From Penium margaritaceum (taxonomy: Eukaryota; Streptophyta; Zygnematophyceae; Desmidiales; Peniaceae): a DNA stretch of 21,360 nt. The stretch spans positions 1 through 21,360 of the forward strand of contig SZWC01016321.1 of NCBI GenBank assembly GCA_023375785.1. Direction: 5' to 3'. Within the stretch, counting starts at the first letter, position 1, and every line of letters starts with the position of its first letter. Shown piece after piece: positions 15,780-21,360 of this stretch. The notes beneath the pieces were generated by a model that had not been told where the DNA came from, did not search any database, and saw only the letters and a program-made list of their open reading frames with translations. The position numbers were made by a program, and so were the translations under genes.

Positions 15780-16510
15780 TTCATCCACTTTAAGCCAATG
15801 ATGTAGCATAGAACATTGATCAAACAGCAACGAAAGTTGTATTTTGAGAGTTTTCTCCGGATTCTATCTTTGTGCTGAAGGAATTTTGAGGAACGTTTGG
15901 AGATTTCCATTGTGCTCCTTTGAGGTGCGGTTCTATACCAAGATGTCCTCCAGTTATACGATGACAAAGTAATCGGGCTACTGGAAAAAATGTGATTCAT
16001 TAGCACCATGAATGTTGTAGGAGCATGTGTGAGTCCAAACGGTACAAGCATGAACACAAAGTGCCCATATCTTATGCAGAGCGCCGTCTTTTCAATGCGC
16101 TTATCCGATATGCAGATTTCATGATTGTGGCTGCTTAGGCCCATTTTGGTTGAAATTCTTGTCCCACGGAGTTGGTCAAAAAATCAGATGTACTTGCGGA
16201 AAGGGAATAGTAGTTCTTCCTAGTGATGTCCTTCACGACCGAGTAATCCAGGCACGCCGGTACTTTTTCGGTTTTCTTTAGCAAAGTATGGGTGCTACAT
16301 AGGATGACGTGAATGGCATGATGAGCCCCTAACCAAGCATCTCATTCAGCTCCTCGAATTTGGTCAACTCGTGGTTGCACACCCTATAATATCTCTTCAT
16401 TGTCAAACATTTCCATGGTTTCAGGTTTATCGGGTGGTCTATGTCTTGTTGTGGAGGGAACTCTTGAGGAAGTTTTTTGGGAAAATCCCATCAAACTCCT
16501 CGACCGGGGA
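15780..16510 (-). pseudogene. Ty3/gypsy reverse transcriptase, degenerate
   Basis: Begins near EEFDGIFPKN (16508-16468) and continues with the ELNEMLG and SSYVAPIL region, then KKTEKVPACLDYSVVKDITRKNYYSL. The clearest block is open at 16144-15758: KTALCIRYGHF and then VPFGLTHAPTTF (about 16045-16010), the RT motif before the catalytic loop. The catalytic Y-L-D-D-I-L is degraded to stop-LEDILV (about 15960-15935). The following IIGLKWMNMEPNK matches the end of RT. At least four stops and frameshifts rule out function. Confidence 0.82.
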
Positions 16511-17553
16511 TGAAAACTGCTTAGGAACGGCAGTAAACATGTTGGAGTGGTCAATTACTATGCTGGTTTACTACTCCATGGAATCAATTGCTACTGAAAT
16601 CAGGGGTCCGTAGGAGTTACGGATTTCATCGAATCTTTTTGGGTTCATTTTGTCCGGGAATCTTCCTCAGGTTTAGCCAGATATTGCTCTGGTATACAAC
16701 CCCTTCCTTGTACTAGACATGGATTATATATTGTGTTTGGGCATGTGCACAAGGTACCGCATGTCCTTTACCAACTCCTATAGAGATGGGGAGCTATAAA
16801 CTACACTATGCTGCACAGGAACACAGGGCACAATTACCTTATCCTGCCTCGCTTACGTGCATCCAAGGTTGGAGAGCAACATCTAGTACATCATCTCTGA
16901 CATGCAAAAGGTTTGAAATAGTCACATCACCTGCTTGCGAAGAGAGATCTGCTTCAAGCTTCTGATGGATGGAGATCTACAATCCACATGAAGATGTACA
17001 GCAGAATTAATGGTGGAGGAAGAAAGCTTCTCGAGGAGACCACCTGATGAAGAAACGTTTATAGGAATTTGGATGAATTTTCCTCCATCAGAAGATTCAC
17101 CAAAGTTGAATCCAGAGACGTAGCATCACAGAGCTCGAGGAAGCTTTCTCCATAAGGAAGTCTTATGCTTGCAAAGCTAAGAGGTGACTGCTTCCATCAC
17201 ACACAAGAAAGCTTCTCCTCAAAGGCGGTCAACTTGTCAAGACCACGTGCATGTATGGAGGTGGCTCTGACACACCAGAGCATAGGTGGTGATTTCAGCA
17301 AGACTTGCAACTAGTGTAGATATTGTGGATTGGTGTAGTTACGCTTCACCATATCTGTACACTCTTGAGGAGTAGAATATATCCGTCTCCTCTCAAGTGT
17401 ATAACGTGCTAGGGTTTTGCAACGTTTGGCCTCCACAAGTCCTAGATCACCAAGCAGTCACAAGAAGCATGGAGGTTGAGTTTAGAGAGAGGGTTTCCCC
17501 ATCATGGATGATCAATCAGTTCCGCATGTCTGGTGTATGGGCTAGGAACAAGG
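16511..17553. other. unassigned stretch with inverted-repeat motifs
   Basis: No recognisable gene. The motif GAAAGCTTC(C)TC recurs in both orientations (about 17032, 17136, 17212). An imperfect hairpin lies at 17358-17401, followed by tgctagggttttgcaacg, a composition seen at LTR ends. A worn 5' LTR for the plus-strand frames that follow is possible, but I could not find a good primer site. Confidence 0.4.
17358..17401. repeat. imperfect hairpin
   Basis: Arms tacactcttgaggag (17358-17372) and ctcctctcaagtgta (17387-17401) pair around a 14-nt loop with a small mismatch. It could be in the R region of a decayed LTR. Confidence 0.55.
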
Positions 17554-18491
17554 GCGTTTTATTATTGGTCATGCACAACGGCAAGCAGTAGGGGAGAAAT
17601 TCTTGACAGAAGTGGCATCACATGCGGCTCAACAAGAGGCCACAATGCGTCAAGCCGTGGAGCACGAGAGAGAGGCATTAAGACAGTATCTGAGAGCCCA
17701 AGATATCATACATCAGCGAGAGTAGCTCACATGTGCCTTTGAAGCTACTCACACGGAGCAGTTGTAGCAGTCACATGTAGATCAAGCAGCTCAGATTACC
17801 AATTACATCAACAACGTTTCTGGTTTCAACAACAGCTACAACAACAGCATTACCAACAATATCTGCACAGGTCACTGTAGTAGATGTAGTGGTAACCAAA
17901 CTTACAAGCATCATCTATGTATCAGCCTTAAGCAAACCCGCTTCTAGACATGCAACCAGCCATTCCTCCACAAACACGACCTGGAGTACCTATTCATGGA
18001 GGTGTGCCAGAGCAACAGCTAGCTACTCAAGTGGTGCCACCCATAGCACCATATCAGGGACATGTGCCGCTAGCTCGTATGGCGCAACCCAAAGTAGCAG
18101 AAGCAGCTAAAAAAATGCCAGCAATTCAACCAAATCCAGCCATTCACATGCAGAAAAACTCAATGCAAGAGCTTTCTATGGCTATGCTTTCAAGGCAAAA
18201 CTTTCAATTGCCTGGAGGACAGGGTGCCCGCATTTGTGACATCACTATACCTGCACAAGATCTCCATCAACTTCGACAAAGAGGACTTCTAGCACTGGGC
18301 GTACAAGTTCAAACAAGTGACCCAGATCCACTGCCTTTGGAAGTTTTACAATGGGTGTTACTCTTCTCCATCACCAGATCTGCCACCACAAGTGGTGGCA
18401 GAGTTTGAATACTTTACCAAAGCTGTAATCACGGTGCTAGAAAATCAACTGATTACCCACGTCCAACAAGCAATTGGGATGTCCTGAGGAA
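17554..18491 (+). pseudogene. Q/P-rich reading frame upstream of the copia-like gag, broken
   Basis: Segments in shifting frames read HAQRQAVGEKF and an alpha-helical, charged stretch (EATMRQAVEHEREALRQYL), a glutamine-rich run (about 17790-17865), then an open frame 17950-18408 rich in proline/glutamine/valine (PQTRPGVPIHGGVPEQ; LPGGQGARICDITIPAQ). After a frameshift near 18360 it reads DLPPQVVAEFEYFTKAVITVLENQLITHVQQAIGMS to a stop at 18491. Helix plus Q/P-rich composition suggests a structural gag-type protein, but I do not recognise a family. It could be the N-terminal part of the gag that follows, or a separate ORF. Confidence 0.35.
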
Positions 18492-18601
18492 ACTCTAAGC
18501 CTTCACGCCGAGCATGGTACTATCTGCTGAGGGCCTACACGTCTGGGGACTCCACCTTCAATTCCCACCCATTGACCGAGCGGTCCCACATCAGCCTTAG
18601 C

Positions 18602-19162
18602 ATCTTCAACAACATTGAGACCAACAAGGCGAAGTCACATTGCGATTAACTCGTAGTGACTGATGCTCCAGTTTCAGATCCTGTTTTCATAAATTTCCTC
18701 CTCAATGGCTTGATTGGTGATTGGGATGAGATGCGAAAGGTGCTAAAGTTCAAGCATGAAAGAAAGCTGACTGAGACCTACATCTCCAAGATGTTGGTTA
18801 CTGGGCAACACGACCATCTCTTGGAAAAAGAAAAAGAGTACATATTTTTGAACGCCACTTATGAAGGTCTTGGTGCAACGGTCAGATCTACTCAACCATC
18901 ATTGAAGAACCAGTCCACAAGGAAGCCAAACTCATTAAAACTTCTCGCAAAATCAAGTCCAAGCGTTCACAAGCATAGCTCTAACATCCACCAGCCTGGG
19001 TCACAACCAGTAATAGTGTGCTCATATTGTAGCATGAATGGACACAAGGTCAAGGACTTTAGGAAGAGGATGAGAGAGGAGAAACAAGTGAGACAGGTGA
19101 GCCCGTCAAGAAATGAAGGGGAGGAGGGGAAGGGTGATGACGAGGAACCAGAGGCTCAATAG
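18602..19162 (+). pseudogene. copia gag fragment with degenerate zinc knuckle
   Basis: The frame reads FNNIETNKAKSHCD, a stop, then from 18656 VSDPVFINFLLNGLIGDWDEMRK and HERKLTETYISKML. This is the copia UBN2 Gag pattern (V-S-D...LL-x-GL-P...Y/W-D...L-T-x-E-x-x-x-x-L-L). Farther on CSYCSMNGHKVKDF has the first three ligands of a CCHC knuckle (C122, C125, H130 from 18656), but the last Cys is Phe (F135). Length and order fit the C-terminal half of Gag. Confidence 0.7.
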
Positions 19163-19199
19163 CAAACATCATAGTGGAAGGTGACAACTGAAGAGAAGA

Positions 19200-19686
19200 A
19201 GAAGCAGTTTGGCTACTTTGGATCTGTATTTCATCTTTCAGAAGCTTTGAATACCAAGCATCTTCACTCAAGGGATGTGTGATACCTGGACATGGAGTGC
19301 AAATCACACATTACATTTTACAGATCATGTTTCCCACATCTGCAGCACTACAAAAAAACTCACGTCAGTATAGCAAACAACTGGAGTGTGTGTGTAAAGG
19401 TAGAGGGAAGATGACGTTGACAGGGTTCAATGGAGGTGAAGTGAAATTTGGTGGTGTAAAGTATATCCCTTAGATCGCTCTCTACGTCCTCTCACTTGGG
19501 GAATTGATGAAGCAAGGAGTGCGCATCATGAGCATCAAGGATCAAATATCCTTGAAAACTCATGAAGGCAAAACCTTTGCCAAAGGTCATTGCTGCTCCA
19601 ACGACATGATTCAGCTCAATCTCAAATCAACGGCTACAGACTACCTAGAGTTAACCTTCAAAGCTGGACACCAAAAGGGAGTGTGA
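19200..19686 (+). pseudogene. copia protease region, degenerate
   Basis: Follows the gag fragment. At about 19278-19330 it reads stop-YLDMECKSHITFYRSCF, matching WYLDSGAS-x-HMT-x-x-x-x-x-F of copia proteases. The W is now TGA and the S-G-A-S triplet is M-E-C-K, though the D is kept. Later frames give KMTLTGFNGGEVKFGGVKYIP and, after a stop, ALYVLSLGELMKQGVRI, equivalent to the VKFGGVTL-x-NVLYVP-x-L-x-x-NL region. No integrase motifs follow; the element is lost by about 19690. Confidence 0.65.
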
Positions 19687-20013
19687 AATTTCCTTGGTGA
19701 CCAGCATCTTTGTCATGGGAGCATACGAAATAGTTGGGAAAGGAGCCATCTGGCTCAGTTTCAGGTCCACAGGAGCAAGTTCCAGGAAAGTACCAGATGC
19801 CTGCTCCGATCGCCAATCCAACTTCACCATTGGAAAGATCAGGTGGCAAAATGTCTACGGTCGAAGGTTGAGGCCGATCCAACCGTGGGATTGGGAGAAA
19901 TGAATTTTCGAAGTTTCGGGGGTCATGGACCTTCGATGTCTGGGTGACCATGGGCGATGGCTCCATGCCTTAGCCTGAGAAAAGAAAAAGGCAAGAGGTC
20001 CAGGGTCAAGACC
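19687..20013. other. unassigned stretch before the right-hand LTR
   Basis: Open frames exist on both strands (19694-19903 plus, 19658-19966 minus) without recognisable motifs. It may be further decayed copia sequence or flanking DNA. Confidence 0.4.
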
Positions 20014-20466
20014 TGATGGGAGAAATAAACAAAAAGGTCCTTGGTCTTAGGATTGCCTTGTCAGAGTGTGCTGACTAGGATAAAGGTACCTCTCCTTACT
20101 TTTTAGGTGAGGTGAGATCCTTGTGTGCTAGCCATGGACACATGGCGATTCTCCATGGGTTTGTGGGTTATGTGACCACTAGGAGTGTGCCATGAGAGCA
20201 TTCTCTAGCTCTCTAGGTCGTGTGTGAGTGGTCAGCCTGATTGCTAGGCTGATTTCCTCCCTTGTGTGAAATTATGGACTCTAGTGTGTGAGCCTTAGCC
20301 TCCATGGCTAAGTGGTGTGGCTTGTGAGAGGGCTTACTTGCCCAAGCTCTAGCTCTATATGTACTCCATCATTCTGAGTGATTGAACAACCATTCTTCAG
20401 CGCAAGTGATGCCCTTCCAATCACACATGCTCGCTGCTCCAAGGCTCCCTCTCTCCTCAAGTTCCA
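20014..20466 (+). repeat. 5' LTR (boundaries inferred)
   Basis: Proposed to run from TGATGGGAG (20014) to TTCCA (20466), 453 bp with TG...CA ends, stopping 5 bp before the primer site. A TATA-like TATATGTA lies at 20356-20363, about 100 bp before the end, a usual LTR layout. No partner LTR is in the window, so the left edge is uncertain. Confidence 0.6.
20356..20363 (+). promoter_or_regulatory. TATA box of the right-hand LTR
   Basis: TATATGTA in the sequence agctctatatgtactcc. It is placed so that transcription would start near 20385-20395 and the RNA would carry about 75 bp of R-U5 before the primer site. Confidence 0.55.
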
Positions 20467-20471
20467 ATATT

Positions 20472-20487
20472 TGGTATCAGAGCCAAG
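20472..20487 (+). promoter_or_regulatory. primer-binding site, initiator tRNA-Met
   Basis: TGGTATCAGAGCCAAG; the first 14 bases match the complement of the 3' end of plant initiator tRNA-Met, the usual primer of plant copia elements. Confidence 0.92.
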
Positions 20488-21116
20488 TTCTGCCACTTTC
20501 AGCCAGCACAGGCGGTCAAATTGAGAGTGACGGGTTGGGGTCAAACCTTCACCAGATTTGATGATTAACCACTGGACCTTGAAGTTCAAGAGACAAGATT
20601 TCCAACGAGGCCAAGATCGCGAAGATCCAACAGTCGGATTGAGAGTTATGCTCAAAACGAGATCGGCCAGGGCTACACTCTTCTCTATGAGTAAGACTGT
20701 CGCCTTGTGATGACCATAACTCTCTTGTTTCTTTGTCAAATTCAAAACGTGGCACATGCGAATTGTAGTATTTTTCCTAAGCTTTCCATTGGTGCAAAAA
20801 TATTTGCAATCCATTGATTGGTTTGGGAGAAAAACCGTTTACAAGCTGGCTGGTCTGAGTTGGAGTAGGAGCAGAACCATACCCTGTTTTCAAGAGGGCA
20901 TATCTTTCAAAATCCCCTGTTGATGACCCTGTTTTATGGGTCGATCTGAAAGGTTTTGAGCTGAATTTTCCAGTGGTGGGCTCCGTTTTTCAAAATTCCC
21001 AGTCTGGTGGCACCTACAGTCCATTTTCTGTCAGACAGATTTCTGGCAGAAGCAGCAGCAGAAGCAGGGGTAGCGCCGCCATCCAAGGGCAGCGCTGAGC
21101 ATCACCAAGGCTCAAA
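20488..21116 (+). other. copia leader (5' UTR)
   Basis: Non-coding on the plus strand between primer site and gag ATG; it should hold the packaging signals. Minus-strand frames here (20308-20814, 21014-21286) are shadows. Confidence 0.6.
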
Positions 21117-21360
21117 ATGGCAGCAGCTGGCATTGTAACAGCAGCCCAGCCTTTGGAGAGGCTAGAGGAACGCGCCAACTTCACGTTTTGGAAGATCCGT
21201 ACCCGCCTCCTTTTCGAGGAGAGGGGTTTGTGGGAGGTGGTGAGCGGCGACGAGCCGGCTCCAGTTCCACAGGCAAAAGGCATCACCGCAGCGCAGGTGG
21301 TGGCGGGGAAGACGCCGCAAAAGGGTGCAGCTGATGCGGGTTCTTCTGCAACTGTACCAG
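21117..21360 (+). CDS. copia gag, N-terminal part (truncated by window end)
   Basis: Starts at ATG 21117 and stays open to the window end (81 codons). It reads LERLEERANFTFWKIRTRLL and then EERGLWEVVSGDEPAP, the canonical N-terminus of plant copia Gag (L-x-G/R-x-N-F-x-x-W-K-x-x-x-x-x-L-L-x-E-x-x-L-W-x-x-V). An alanine/glutamine/proline-rich linker follows (QVVAGKTPQKGAADAG). No damage is visible, unlike the other gag regions in the window, so this element may be the youngest here. The product would assemble the virus-like particle in the cytoplasm. Confidence 0.9.
   Translation, partial: MAAAGIVTAAQPLERLEERANFTFWKIRTRLLFEERGLWEVVSGDEPAPVPQAKGITAAQVVAGKTPQKGAADAGSSATVP

Larger units (their letters stand above)
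13905..16510 (-). mobile_element. decayed chromovirus (Ty3/gypsy) pol with chromodomain
   Basis: On the minus strand, in order: RT (16510-15780), RNase H (15700-15180), integrase (15130-14640) and a chromodomain (14300-14140). All are riddled with stops and frameshifts. The chromodomain after integrase marks the chromovirus branch of Ty3/gypsy. Gag and protease should lie above 16510 but were not recognised, and LTRs were not found. The element is much older than the copia at 1-3765. Confidence 0.8.
20014..21360 (+). mobile_element. 5' part of a Ty1/copia element running off the window
   Basis: Contains an LTR-like stretch, a tRNA-Met primer site, a leader of about 630 bp and an intact gag start, all on the plus strand. 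The element is independent of the decayed copia just upstream. The primer site and gag make the identification firm; the left LTR edge is inferred from TGATGGGAG. Confidence 0.85.

Noticed and set aside
20308..20814. 168-codon minus-strand open frame
   Set aside because: It lies across the LTR, primer-binding site and leader of a plus-strand copia element and has no domain-like content.
1..21360. CRISPR arrays, operons, defence systems or phage-like modules
   Set aside because: No regularly spaced identical repeats and no prokaryotic gene organisation; the recognisable coding content is eukaryotic retroelement sequence.

Overview
The window looks like a repeat-rich nuclear stretch from a streptophyte (a land plant or charophyte alga). 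It holds plant-type Ty1/copia and Ty3/gypsy retrotransposons, one with a chromodomain, and an initiator-tRNA-Met primer site. I could not narrow the host further. I found no intact host gene, rRNA gene, functional tRNA gene, CRISPR array or bacterial-type operon. Nearly all recognisable coding sequence is retroelement-derived, and much of it is broken.

Layout. (1) 1-3765, minus strand: a fairly young Ty1/copia element. Its 5' LTR is 3132-3765 and its 3' LTR (1-319) is cut by the window edge. Between them are gag, a protease stub and a long open integrase, but no reverse transcriptase/RNase H. Both LTRs carry a tRNA-like block with pol III A and B boxes. (2) 3766 to about 7540, minus strand: an old Ty3/gypsy element with gag, zinc knuckle and protease. 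Its pol is interrupted at 3765/3766 by the copia element, so the two are nested. (3) About 7540-13700: mostly unassigned sequence. It contains an isolated CCHC zinc-knuckle ORF (about 10.1-10.3 kb), a TACATG-rich low-complexity tract (about 11.05-11.73 kb), a telomere-type motif and a few inverted repeats. (4) About 13900-16510, minus strand: a heavily mutated chromovirus pol (RT, RNase H, integrase, chromodomain). A perfect 234-bp duplication on both sides of a single N (13966) falls on its chromodomain end and is probably an assembly artefact. (5) About 17550-19680, plus strand: a Q/P-rich reading frame followed by a decayed copia gag and protease region. (6) 20014-21360, plus strand: the start of another copia element, with LTR, tRNA-Met primer site, leader and intact gag start, running off the window.

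How the parts relate: this is layered insertion and decay, not a cooperating gene cluster. I see no convincing new biological system. The points most worth a second look are the tRNA-like pol III promoter module inside both copia LTRs, the RT-less but integrase-open copia copy, and the N-flanking duplication.
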